A stretch of 64,000 nucleotides of DNA from Turbatrix aceti (lineage: Eukaryota > Nematoda > Chromadorea > Rhabditida > Panagrolaimidae), in assembly GCA_963969345.1 (NCBI GenBank), contig OZ017767.1, positions 10,732,471 to 10,796,470 of the forward strand, in the 5' to 3' direction. Of the stretch, positions 35,801-47,451 are shown one piece after another (within the stretch, counting starts at the first letter, position 1; every line of letters starts with the position of its first letter). Under the pieces are notes generated by a model that was not told the DNA's origin, made no database searches, and worked only from the letters and a program-made list of their open reading frames with translations. A program made the position numbers and the translations under genes.

Positions 35801-38800
35801 TCTTCAGGGACGACGCCGGGCAGCAATGGCACCGCTGCCCTGCCTGTCGGCCTCGGAACAGCTTCGCCGGTCTCCGCTGCTGCCCTGGGCGACCTCATGG
35901 TCTTCCGGCACATGGCTACGATGGCTGCGGCAGCATCGACGGCGACGGCATCCCTTCCGTCGACGGCTGCTCCGACCCCGGTTGCGTTCAACAAGCGAAG
36001 CGAATCTTCGGTCTCGCTCCCGTCGACCCCGGCAATCTCGACTCCGAGCAGCTCGAGTGCACAGGTACACGCTCAGGTGAGGTCTGAGTCGACGGATGTC
36101 CTCGAGTCAGAGTCGACGGAAAATGGCGTGGATGTTGTTCTGTCGTCGGCTGCGTCACCGACATCGACGAGTCAGGGACACGCCACCGTGGATTCCAATT
36201 CGCCTCCGACCTCGAGATCGAGCTCGCGGAGTGTTCACGTGGTGTCGGCTTCGACGATCAATGGCACGACACCGGCTGCAACGACGAGGGCCCAGAGAAA
36301 GCTCAACATCTACACCCCTGAGCAGAAGGTCGACATCATAGACTACGCAAAGGTCATCGGCAACCGAGCTGCCGGCAGGGAGTACAGCGTCGCCGAAAGC
36401 TCCATCCGGGAGTGGAGGAAAAATGAAGGCAAGCTGAGGTAAGAGACTTGACTCACTGAGGATCGATAACAGGATGTAAATTATTCTTCGGTTTTTTTTT
36501 GCAGAAATCAACTTGAAAATACCAAAAAGTCGACATCTGCGGATTTGGACAAGGATGCGTTTTTTTCCGACATGCGCAAGGCTTTGGTGAGTTTTTTTTC
36601 GGGGGTTGCCGGGTGGAGGACTTTTCAACTACCCGGAATAGTCTGAGAAGAAAAAAAGGCTTATGGAGGAGTTGGCAGGTGTTTTTTGAGGGAATAGCGT
36701 TTTTTAAGGGTAATATTAAAAAAATTTTATTTGTGATCTTTGTGATTTTTGGTGAATTTTTTTTATTGTTTGACAAAGAAAAATTTTTAAATCTTTTTTT
36801 TTCTTGAGCGAATCCCACTTTTTTTCACATGAAAAAAAATAAATTATTTTTTAATATTTTTTTTATTCTATTTGGTAAAATTTTTTTTGCTTCCGTAATT
36901 TTTTTCTTATGTAAAAAAATTTACTGATCATCTGCGATTTTTTTTCAAAAAAAAATTGATCTGTCAAGTGAGTCCCGACATTTAAAACCCTAAAAATGAC
37001 CTACGGGAAAACGAAAAATATGGCGCCCATTAATTAGATCGTTAAAAACTTACGAACTGCTAACCATAGTTTTTTTGAGCCAAATTATTTTTTTCTATTT
37101 TTGCAAAAATTTTTTAATCCTTTTTTTTCACTGTACAAATCAGTGCACGTACATATGTACATACGCAAGGACCGCTCCCTGCATTCATTCCTTATCTCTT
37201 CTTCCTGGGGTGGCCAGGACACAGAGATACACACCCCGCGCGCGCGAGCGAGAACGAGAACGAAAACGAGAGCGAAAGCAGCGATTGCCGTATCATCTAT
37301 GTATTTTGATTGACATCGGACATCGTGCTTGGTGGTGACGAGAAGCGCAGCGCAGCGCAGCCTATCCTCGCCAGATATTTAGCTAGCGGCAGCCGCAGGA
37401 AAGCGAGCAAGCGCAAAGTGTTGTTGCAAACGACCGAAAAATAAAACTAACTTAGATACTTTTGCGCGATCGAAATGGGGAGTAGAGTGTATTGCCTCGG
37501 GACAAGCGGTCTCGAAAAAAAGTGAAATCAAAGCGGGACGGACTTTTCTGTTTGGTGATAGTTGTCCCCCCTCCGCCGCCGCTGCCGACGAGGATATGTA
37601 CGACCACTTTGAAGAGGAACGAGCAGGAAGCGCAACAACAACAGCTGTTGTTTTGTTTTGTGTTGTGCGAACCGAACTGAACTGAATGAAGTTAAAAGGG
37701 ATTGGTTTTTCGCAATGTCAATGCAACTTGCTAAAAGTTACTGCGCATCATGGGGACAAAGTGGCACAAAACTAAGGGAAAGGTGCAAAAATTCTTTTAA
37801 AAAAATGAAAATTGGATCTAAAGAATTAAATTTTCAATTTTTTGTTTGTTCCAGGTTGACTTCATCAACGGCATGAAAGACGGTGATACTCCTACGTGGA
37901 CAATGATAAGGGATCGATGCCAGCAAATTTGGTCTAAATCCAAACTTTATAATGAGAATCTCACGGATATGGTAAGTTGGATAACAAAAAACTAAAATTT
38001 GGAAAAAAAATTCGAGTAAAGAATTTTTTAAACAACGTCCATAAAATGTTCTAAAAAAAAGAAAAATGAAATTTTAACTTTAAATTTTATTTAGTTCAAC
38101 TGAAAATTTTGAACGTTTTAAAAAATTCAATTTTATCCAAATTTGGTAATTTGAATTAAAAAAGGACAAAATTATATTTTGTTTCCCAAAAAAATCGAAC
38201 ATTAAAAAAATATACAAAACTAGAAATTTCAACTTTTTAAATTTAATTTTACAAAAATTATGACAGTTTGAACTAAAAAAATATCGGAATCCCGATTTTT
38301 TTTTAATTTTTTATCAATAAAAATTTCAAAAAAAAATTCAAAATTTTAATTTTTCAAAAAAAAAAGTTTGCATAAATTTTTTTTTCAGCGTGTCAATGGC
38401 TGGGTAGCTCGCTTCATCACAGAAGCCCGTAAAAAACGTGAAATCCCCGATATAACGCCTCCGGTTACGTCACCCAACACCCTGAATGGCAACGGTAGCA
38501 TGCCAATGCCCCAGCACCACCCCTTCCCGACGCCCAGCATCTCAATGGTCACCGCGCCTTCTGCCATCGATGGCTGCACCAACAACCAAAAATCCGAAAG
38601 CTCGCCTTCAACGACCAAAACAACGACGATGACTTCGATGGGCTTTTCGACTTCGACTTCGACTTCGATCGTGAATTCCACCTCAACGAGCCGAAAGCGT
38701 CTTTTTTCAAACGAATCGTCCGCAAAAAGTTCGAGCCTGGAAAGTGCGCCAAAGTCGAGACGAAAGTCAGCAGCCCCGAGGCGTCTCACCGATGCTACCG

Positions 38801-38961
38801 TAGTCATGAGCAACGGTGGCTCGGCTGCGGGGAGTCCGGTGGATAACAACAATGTCGCCGGAGCACTGGACCTCACACAGACCACTTCGGAGGTTTCGGG
38901 TAAGAACAAGCCGCCTTCTGTCGTTGCCGGTGCAGCCAAGAAAATGGGTGGTCTACCGTAA
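20816..38961 (+). CDS. psq/Brinker-like plus CENP-B-type HTH DNA-binding protein
   Basis: Exons 20816-20975, 35637-36438, 36505-36586, 37855-37971 and 38389-38961 (577 residues). The first exon is joined by inference: it looks coding, sits 36 bases after a good acceptor, ends in phase 1, and exon 2 needs phase 1. Without it, translation could begin at 35672 (512 residues). After a Ser/Thr/Ala-rich region, residues about 273-321 form a psq/Brinker-type HTH: IYTPEQKVDIIDYAKVIGNR, then REYSVAESSIREWRK. A CENP-B-type HTH follows (about 338-400, ending NGWVARF). No transposase catalytic domain is present, so this may be a domesticated pogo/Tigger-like DNA-binding module. Near the end 'GALDLTQ' resembles CtBP-recruiting PxDLS motifs, as in Brinker. 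Likely a nuclear transcriptional repressor (inference). Confidence 0.75.
21288..21354. repeat. 67-nt near-perfect hairpin
   Basis: The arm starting GGTATTTTTTGCC pairs with the arm ending GCAAAAAATACC around a short loop near TTACGGTG. It is AT-rich, so it may be a simple-sequence by-product. Confidence 0.5.
27314..27390. ncRNA. 77-nt hairpin, miRNA-precursor-like
   Basis: A 22-nt arm (27314-27335) starting GTTTGCTTCGTTCG pairs with 27370-27390 with a single bulged base; the loop is 34 nt. Length and geometry fit a microRNA precursor, but sequence alone cannot show transcription or Dicer processing. No known miRNA seed recognised. Confidence 0.3.
27420..27547. repeat. 128-bp foldback element
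   Basis: The ends TTGTGATCAGGTGTTG and CAACACCTTTGTCACAA are inverted repeats, and pairing continues with some mismatches through GGGTGTC/GACACC and CCTATTTTTT/AAAAAATAGG to a short loop near 27483. It is probably a small MITE. It lies 30 bp from the hairpin above. Confidence 0.7.
33143..33600. repeat. 458-bp foldback (long hairpin)
   Basis: The left end TTCACGTATC and right end GATACGTGAA open an inverted repeat that continues for over 200 bases on each side: GCGATGGATGACGCGATG against its reverse complement, ACAATACACCT, GAATTCGTAC, GCGAACACT, and a centre CTAGACTTAAAGTTGTCTAG near 33370. There are scattered mismatches. No ORF spans it. It is a foldback element or a source of long hairpin RNA inside the proposed giant intron. 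Confidence 0.85.
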
Positions 38962-40518
38962 TTCCCAGCCAAAGATGAATTTGTGCCAGCCAACCGCCAT
39001 GTTTTTTTCTGTTAACACTTTTGTCAGCCAAAGAAGCTCTCCAAATCGTGTCTTCTCGTTCGGACCACCCACCGCGCCGCCGCCCCACAAAAACTAACTT
39101 GCCACCCACATTTTTTCAAAATAATTTTTTTCATCCATCCGGTTGTTTTTTTTCGTTTTCCTTCAGAAATAACGCATAGCAGAGTTTTATTGTATTTTTT
39201 TGTTCAAAATAGATTTCTATGATATCTACCGTTCTTTCTTTTGTTTTTTTACAAAAAATAGTCATTCAATAACCCACAACTTGTCGACGCCTCCTACAAC
39301 CTTCATTACAAACACACCTTTCTTTCGCCGAATTTTCTACGCTTTCACGAAAAAAAAATTCTAGTTGTCCTTTTTCTTTCATTTTTTGTAATAACTTTTT
39401 TGTCTATCTTTTTTTGATTCTGAAATGTCCTGAATCCTGATGGATGTTTTCGACTCCCAATAATTGCCGCTATCCGGTCCAGCCTAGGCTTTGGTATACC
39501 TTCGTGTTGTTAGTTAGTCACCCCCACCCCCACCCCACCCTCACCCCGCCATGAACGAGAATCAGTCACCTGCTCTGTCTGCTCCTTCCCGTGAAAGGTT
39601 TGCTCAATGTAGTCTTTTTTTTCTAATCCTGTCTCGAGAAGAAAAAATTTTTTTTTATTATTTTCCCGGTAGAAAATTTTGAAAAATTTTAATTGAACCC
39701 CCAACCTGCCCTCCTTCTTGCCCACCTGACCTACCTACCTGACCTTCAGTCTAACACAGTTTTGGTTATTTTTTTGTTTATTTGCCATCATGCTTGTTTT
39801 TTTTTCAACTCTTGCCTTGCCTCTCCTCTCTACTCAGTTGTGATACGCACTCTCCACTCTCCTCTCGTTTACTCAAAAAAATCTCTCTCTCTCTTTCTCG
39901 ATAGCTTCAAGATGAAAAAACAAATTATAGTCACAGTATTACTACACGTTCAAGTGCCGTTCAGTCTTTTTTGTGTGTGCCAAAAATAAAAAAGAATAAA
40001 TTTTTATTTTGTATTGCAAAGAAAAAATATTTACAGGTATCGCGAAAAACGGGGGGGCAATGTTGTGAAAAACTCATTTTTTGTACCCGAACCGGAACCG
40101 AAATCCAGATTTTTCAGGTACCCGGAACCGGAACCGGAAAAAAATTTTTTCGGGTACTCGGAACCGGAACCGAAAGTAGAAAATTCGGGTACCCGAACCG
40201 GAACCGGAATTTTTCAAACCGCGTGCGAAACAAAATTTTGAAAATTTGAAAGATTTTCATGTCAAAAGTGTTCAATAACAAAAAAATTGCTTTGATTATG
40301 AACTTATAACCGATTTCTAACGTAAGCACTTTTTTTTAGTCTGAGAGCTCGTTTTCGCCGTAATTTGAACTCATTTTTAAAATCCGGGTACCCGGAACCG
40401 GAACCGAAATTTAATTTTTCGGTTACCCGACAACACTGGTTGTAACGTAAACTGGACAGTCCACGTTCACGGTAAACAACAAAAATAAATTGGATACTTT
40501 ATTGGGAAAAAAGAAGGG
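38962..40518. other. 3' flank and intergenic repeats
   Basis: Likely 3' UTR of the HTH gene to about 39400, then C-rich (39520-39545) and CT-rich (39880-39900) simple sequence. The part 40056-40440 is a separate repeat. Confidence 0.4.
40056..40440. repeat. CCGGAACCG-rich repeat element
   Basis: About seven units of the type GTACCCGGAACCGGAACCG, in clusters at 40085-40210 and 40385-40440 separated by AT-rich sequence. The edges read AATGTTGTGAA at the left and, in reverse complement, CCAGTGTTGTCGG at the right, suggesting degenerate terminal inverted repeats of a MITE. Confidence 0.55.
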
Positions 40519-40950
40519 TCAAAGCGCGGTCGTTTCCAACTTTGAAGTTTCCCCCTTCGATTCCGGCTTGCTGCCGTCTTCTGCCTTGACCATCTTCAGG
40601 GGGAACTTGTAACCCAGGACGTCATCCGGCAACAGACGATTGGGGTCACGATTTCCTTTTTTCTTGTGACGTTTCTTTTTTAAAATTACCGGTTTCCGTA
40701 GATTTAGTGCACTAAATTCAGGGTCGTCCAAAATGTCCCTAAAAATATTTATCAAAAAAAATTGAAAATCTAAATTTGTAAAAAAAAATTACCTGGCACG
40801 ATAGAGAATGTCACTGATGCACTGTTCACCCGCTTGTTCCTTCGTGCAGCCTAACTGAATGACGTTACCGGTCAGTTCTTGGGTGTCGTCGACAGAGTCC
40901 TTTTTTTCTTGCTCGGGAGGAGAGTCCACTCGACAGCACGCTGCGCCCAT
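40519..40950 (-). CDS. Small N-acylated-type protein, paralog B
   Basis: Exons 40950-40793 and 40738-40519 (125 residues). The start Met-Gly-Ala-Ala-Cys-Cys again fits myristoylation with adjacent palmitoylation. It shares with paralog A the first-exon length, the intron position and phase, the spacing of an EKK-S-V segment, and the post-intron motif DILDDPEF; a 'DDVLGYKFP' segment corresponds to 'DDILERRPV'. The middle of exon 2 has a Lys/His-rich basic patch absent from A. The retained frame in two diverged copies argues that both were under selection. Family not recognised. Confidence 0.75.
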
Positions 40951-41650
40951 AGTTTTGATGAGTGATTTTTGAAAATAAAACAGAAGGGCAAACGATTAGA
41001 TTTGATAATTTTGCATAATCTTCTGATATTACGATATTGGTTGAAATTTGTTTGTTGGCTGATAAAATTTCGGATTCTAGAACACCCCCATCAAGCTCAC
41101 AACGTAAAAAATTTAGTTTTTTTCTAAAAATAAAAAAAATGGAAAAACAAAAAAACGGATTTTTTAGTTTTGGATTGTCTGCAAGGTTGTTAAGGATCAA
41201 TGATATGATACATATGTAGTTTTGAATCAAAACTTTTGATTATTAGTCGAGGATTTATAAGGCCGTTGCCCAAAAGTTTCGAACCGCTAATATTTAGAGT
41301 TGCGTTCAAGAAGACAGAACAGAACGATAGTGCCAGCAAGTTGCGACCACGCGCGCGAACCGACACCGTTTTTATTTGCGACTTTTTTTCGCAGCCAAAA
41401 AAAACGGCGATTGTGTATAGGTGGTAGCATTTCTCTGCCTGATTCGTGAAAAATCAACTTGCTCAGATTTACCACCCGGACCAACTCTTTGAACTGTTCC
41501 CTTATGGGACCCTTATGGGAAAATTCATGTTCGTTCTTTACGCCAACTTTCTCCAAAAAAAAATTTTTTTTCCGAACAAAACAAAAAAAACTCAACAACA
41601 ACAACAATACAACGTCAGTGGACGTCTTTAATCACTGAAAAAATGTAAAA
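40951..41650. other. Intergenic, nothing supported
   Basis: AT-rich flank upstream of paralog B and downstream of the exonuclease gene. The open frames in it are short, on both strands, and show no motif. Confidence 0.4.
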
Positions 41651-44640
41651 CTAGCAAACAACACGGATAAAGGCATTATCGTGAGCATTACTTCGTTCGC
41701 CAGAGACCGCCTTGCGTTGTTTGTTGGCAAGTAGCACGATGACCACCGTGTTCTTCACCGTCATTGACGTCAGGAAAGCAGTCAGCGCGGAATCCACACT
41801 TGCAAGACTAGCGGACGAAGCGTTGACTTCCAGCAGATTCAGACGGTTCTCAATGCAGAGCGGGCGCAGGGCACTGAGGTACTGCGACACGTCACCGTCC
41901 ATTTTCTGGGCATTCAAAATTTTGAAACTAAAAAAAAACTTGTTTCATTCAAAAAAAAATTAAAAAAGAACTCACAATTTATTATCCGGGAGCGTAAACG
42001 GCAGCGGATCACGAATAGCCCAGAGTACGGTATTCATCGCAGATTTGCAGAAGGAATCGAGACCCCTGTAGAAGACCTCCACGGTAGATGGCAGCGGGTC
42101 GGGAGTATCGGAAGCCTCGGAGGTCTGACACTGAACGCAGAGCGACGAAAATGTGCTCTCGTTGATGCTGGAACACAGACAGTCGGACGATCGACAGGGA
42201 ATTGCGACGCGTGCCGCGCAGTTTATGCAGTGGATGGGATCGGCGTAGGGGAGAGTCTGGGGGATTGGCAGGGGATTCTCCGATGGAGTTGGCATGGCAG
42301 AGGCTGGAAAATCGTGCAGTTTGTTGCCGTACTCTAGTCTAAAAGAGACAAAAGTGGGAAAATGAATAAAAATCGTGTTTATAAAAAAATTGTGCTAAAA
42401 ATGCGGAAAAAAATATTTTCGAAGCAACTAAAATAAGAAAAAAACGGCTTTGACCAAAGTTAGAAAGCCTTTTTGACCAAAATAAATTTTTTTTTAAAAC
42501 CTACAAAATTCTCTGTCGTTTTACCAGTTTTTAACAGAAGAATAAAGCAAAAATAATATTTTGAGAAATTTAGGCAAGAATACAAAAAATGTTGGGAATT
42601 GTTTTCTTCAGATTTTATAATTAAAAAATATAAAAAAACAAAAAAAACAAAGCAAAACCGTCCCTGCTAAATAAAACGAAAAAATAACAAAAAAATGCGA
42701 CTTGGTTTCAAATTTTATTTTTTACCCGTTTTTACAATAAAAAAATTGAAATAATATATTTTTTTAAATTAAGGCCAAAAAATAAACGAAAATACATAAT
42801 TTTTGGTAACTTTTCAAGTTTTTAATCCGAAAAAAAAATTAATATAAAAGAACATACCCATTGAGAAGCTTCAATTTGATGAGATCCAGTGTTGCCTGAC
42901 AATCCTGCACCGAGCAGTGTCCTGCTTCGCCCTTCTGAATAACCCGACGAAGAAAAACATACGTCAGCTGGCGAAGCGATGGCTTGTGTTTTGGCTTGCC
43001 GGATAGATTGTACACCAGCGACGTATCGATGCAATACGGATGACAAAATTTCAAAGCTTTGAGATCATTGTCCAAAGAATGCCCTGCCAGAATAGCATTT
43101 GGAGACAAAATTCGTCGAAGAAGAACGTGAACTTCGTCCCGGGTTGTCATGACTCCATCGAGAACTTTTTCATCGATGCCGCTAAACTTTGTACGGTAAT
43201 CCGTGATTTTTCCTGTCGGTAGCACGAGGGTATTCAGGACAATGTCGTTGAATTCGTTCATCTGAAAAAAAACACCAAAACAACAATTTTCCGCTCAAGA
43301 CCCGGATCAAAAAAAAAACCAACCACAGTAACCTTGGCGAGAGCAAAGTGATCGTCATCGGTTTCGACCATTTCACAGTCGAGGACAAAAATTGGGGAAT
43401 CCGGGGTTGGGGGTGTCGGTTCGACGAGTGGTTCGTACTCCAGAGGATAGCAATGGGATTCGAGTTGATCGTACGTGCACAAAAGTTGGAGACGATTAAA
43501 CTTATCCGTATACGTTGTTTTGACTTCTTTTTCGGCATCCTGGACAGCAGATGCTGTGACGCGGCTGATTTTCTTCGACGAAACAGACATCATGGAACCC
43601 CAAAAAGAAGAACGGGAAGTACACGCCACGGGCAGTGGGGTGATGCCTGACTTTTGAAGATGGGTGACGAGAAATGGAAATGCAGATTCGTCATCCTGGA
43701 AAAAAAACAAACAATGAAAATGACGCGCAACGTTCAATACGAGCGACAAAAGCAACAAAAAAAAACAGAAATTTAGACAAAAACATGAAAGAAACTAAAA
43801 TTTAGGCCAATGATAAAAAGGATATCGAAAAAAAAAGAAAAGTAACATCATACACTAAAAAGTACCGTAAAACAGTAACTAAAGTTACGATGAAAAAATT
43901 AAACAAAAAAGTAATACAAAACGTTTTCTAGTACCGTAAGTGACGAACGAAAGTGCATCAAAAGCCAAAAAGTAACATAAAACACCAACAATTACCGTAA
44001 GACAGTAACTAAAGTTACGATCGAAAAGATAACAAAAAATCCCCCCAACAAAAACGTTACAAATAACAATCGTAAATTTCGCATCGTATTTTCTCCAATT
44101 TTTCCTTCAAAACAAACCTTATCAGAACAAAAATTAATCCTGATAAAAGTAGACGAAAGAATGCGTTTGCTATTGAACACTTTTACGCGATTTGGAAAGC
44201 GATGACATCGCCCGAGGATGAGTTGTTGTAAAAAAGTGACAAATTCTGGAAAACAAGACTATTTAAGCTAAAACACACTTTTTAGACCAGGCCCAACCTT
44301 CGATGCTCCAGCTCTTACCCTGATGAGTCTCAATTGGTTCGATCACGACGTTGGTCGGTCGTGGAACCACAGGCGTCTTCTGGTTTTCACCAGTAGCAGA
44401 AAACAAATTTTCAGAAACCGAATGAGGTCTATTTTCGCTCCGCGGAAATCGTTCGTCATGGTCACCGAATTCGCGGGGACTCAGGATCTGCTCGTGACTC
44501 GACGACGACCTCGGCCTCTTGACAGCATCCGACCTGATACTGGAACTCGAATGATGCCGCTTCCGCTGAGGATTCTGGTAATCATCAGCATCGTCACGTC
44601 GAGGCCGAGCCCGTGACATGAGAAATTGAGGCTTCAACAT
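41651..44640 (-). CDS. REXO-family 3'-5' RNA exonuclease
   Basis: Six exons: 44640-44319, 44245-44118, 43695-43324, 43261-42858, 42338-41976 and 41927-41651 (621 residues; all phases agree). A basic Ser/Arg-rich N-terminus (about 1-70) suggests nuclear location. The DEDDh exonuclease domain is complete: Exo I FVLDCEMVE (D256, E258), Exo II GHSLDNDLKAL (H335, D340) and Exo III HCSVQDCQA (H389, D394). Family members (REXO1/REXO5, yeast Rex) trim snoRNA, 5S or tRNA 3' ends. A C-terminal region has a cysteine cluster CINCAARVAIPC followed by more Cys pairs, possibly a zinc-binding module, then a domain of unknown type. The ATG is 8 bases from a TTTTTAG acceptor at 44649-44650. Intron 2 holds a duplicated segment with TACCGTAA..CAGTAACTAAAGTTACGAT (43862 and 43994). 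Confidence 0.88.
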
Positions 44641-44648
44641 GAGTTTGC

Positions 44649-46825
44649 CTAAAAAGTGGAAAAGAAAAGCAAAAAATTTTTATAGGAGACACTGGGGACA
44701 CTTTGCCAAGCGTTCGCGTTTGCTCGCGCATAAAAAAGTTGGTATTTAGTTTTGAGGGGAATTTTTTGTGCCTGTTGCTTTGTTACGGTATTTTTGTGGT
44801 CCTATCGTTATCATTTTGTGTGTTACTTTTACGATAAAATGTCTGCTCTTTACGTTCTACACTTGTTATTTTTTTCACTTTTTTCTGGCCTAAATTGTGG
44901 TGATTTTAAAGGCGTAATTAATTTTGTCGCGCGTGAACTAAATATTTTCCCATAACCTTTGGTTTTGGTTTTCAAGGAGTATCAGCAGTTTCAGCGGCTA
45001 TTGTCGCCTTTTTTTTTCGGGAAGATTCCATCGCTGACAAACATGTATCTTCTCTCGCACGCTATTTGACATCTCTGCACGTTTGCAGAAGGAGATAAAT
45101 GGTGACGTTGATCTTTTTCATGCTTTTTTCTGAATATCCTGAATTCTCTTCCTTTTTTGCGCTGTCTATCTAACCTGAAATGGTAGGAAAGGATGGAGTG
45201 AAGCGTTCCTTTCTGGATTTAGGGATGGAATGGGTCGTTCGGTTGATTTGAGAGAAGGAAGGAATTCTAATAAACTAGTCTTAAAACTGACTGAAGCAAT
45301 TTTTTGCCAAATAATTTTTTTACGACATTTTATAGGTAACAGTAATTTGGCCAATTTCGCAAAAAAATACTATTTTTGACTTTTTAGGCTAAAAAATAAG
45401 TCAAAACGTAAAAAATAGAAATTGTAAGTTACGATTATGATAGCGAGGTTCTCGAAACGAAAATTTGTTGTCCTCATTTTTTGGCCTAGTTTACGTCAAT
45501 TTGCTCTGTTTTGTATCATTTTTTGTTCCCAAAAAAGACTATCTTTTCCATTGACACTTTTTGTAGCCATAATGTTTTACGATGGTTTAGCCCCCATAAT
45601 AGCTGTTCACGCCTGATGTTTTATTTTTATTTGGTGTTGCTGTATTTTTTTAAATAAATTTCAAAAAAAAAACTGTGAGAACTGATTTTTTTCTTTTTTC
45701 CTTCTTTTCATGCGTGCTGAATGTCATTTTTTTTCTTCTCCGCGCCTGTCTGCAGGCAGGTATTGTATTTAGGCGTAGCAAAATTTTTTTTTGAGACAAA
45801 ATTTCACGGAAAAAAAAACACTGAACGGAGTGGGATTTGTTTTTGTAAAAAAAACGGAAAAGAAACGCTTCTAATCGTTTTTTTTACCAAATTCTAGGTC
45901 AGTTATCCATCCCATCCGACTTCCCCCTAGGCTATCATTTATTTATTGTAAGATGGTATGTGTTGCGTGTTCAACGGACCCGTCGTCGTCCTTTTTTTAC
46001 TCCTCGCGCGGACACACTACCTTGACCACTCACAGTTCTTTCTAGTAGGTGAATCCGTGACTGACTGGAAAGAACTGAAGAGCGCACTACGGCTACGACG
46101 GCCGTCACCGCCGTGAATGCGGATGCGAAAGACGACGACCGGATCGCCCTAGTCTTACCTGTGCGCGTGTGCGGACGTATTTATTTGCAGCCCCGAAAGA
46201 TCGGCCGCGGCGCTCTGAGAAAAAAAAATGTAGAAAGACAACAGTCATCTTTCTGTTGAACATGGGTCTCCGTCATGTTTTCTGTTGGTTGCGCCGAGCC
46301 GATCCATTTTATCCTCCGTTTGCATTTTGTGTACGTACACGTTGCATTTATTGCAAAAGGAGGAAGATCCCCCGGCACGCTTACAGAAAACTCATTTTTT
46401 CCCCGATTGACCGGTAGAAATTCCTAAAAAAAAAAAAGAACGAGCGTTCATTTTTACGATACAATATTTTTTTTGTTACGCGTTACAGTTTTTTGGGGGA
46501 GTTGATTAACTGTATGTCAGTGGACGACACGACTAGTGATCTATTACCTATCTTCCCCCCTCCCCCCCAACTTCCCGGTAGAAGTTGGTTAATGGCTCGC
46601 GTCGTCATCAACCTGCAGTTACAAACTGCAAAATTCCAAAACAGGGATTGCGCATGTAGGAATGACGTGGCTACGCGTTTTTCTTGATTTCAATTTTGAT
46701 TTTGTTTTTTTTACTGATCTATGATAATTAAAAATCTGTTTTCCATTTTATTTATCCCAAAAAATGAAACTGATGATTTCAAACAAGCTCTGGCGCAACT
46801 TTTTGGTTTGGTTTAGCCGACGTGT
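44649..46825. other. Intergenic or 5' untranslated region of exonuclease gene
   Basis: No coding region supported. On the minus strand CACAG followed by GTAAGAC (boundary 46159/46158) is a good splice donor and could end a 5' UTR exon of the exonuclease gene. The rest is AT-rich with TACGGTA-type words. Confidence 0.35.
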
Positions 46826-47139
46826 AACACGATACAAAACGAATCAGATTGATCAAAAAGATCCTATTTGAAAAAGATTTGATTTGAAAAAAAAACTGTT
46901 TGCAGAATAAGGATAAAAGTAGGAAAAACTACGCGTTTTTCGAATCAGTTGAATTTCTGTCGTAATAATGCTATGCTATTACTGTACTTTACCCTGCCAG
47001 ATATTACGTTACTTCGCGATCAAACAAAAGAGAGAAGTAATATTATGTTACGTTCAAACTTCGTTTTACGTTACTTTTCTATCGTTATTTTTTTGCTTTC
47101 TTTTTTCTTACTTTTCGATCCTCTCGGAGCGAAAGTTTT
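46826..47139. repeat. Left arm of inverted repeat bracketing TMX1
   Basis: 314 bp repeated in reverse complement at 49797-50121, from AACACGATACAAAACGAA to GCGAAAGTTTT, with few mismatches and one small indel block near the 46930 region. Confidence 0.9.
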
Positions 47140-47451
47140 AAAGCGACGTCGATTTACGACGACAACATTACTCACGTTTATTTTTTTGCGTGGTGTTTCG
47201 CGTATATAACTTCCTGTACGGATTTTATGACCTGTTGGACTTCAAAAGAACCATTTATCATTAGGCGTCTTTGTCTTTACCCAGAACCCGGCATGGCGTG
47301 TGTACGTTCGCGTATGTCTGTGTACTCCGGGGAAGTGACTGAAATTAGGTTGATCGACTGACCATCTTCAAATTATTTTTAATTTTAGGTTGATTTGACA
47401 GTTCAAGACAACCAACGACTGACTCTCGACTTTTTGGTATCATTTCAAGTC

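Noticed and set aside
46949..47209. Similar ORFs in the TMX1 bracket arms (46949-47209 plus, 49744-50079 minus)
   Set aside because: Same reason: nucleotide duplication, low-complexity hydrophobic translation, different frame ends, no partner exons.
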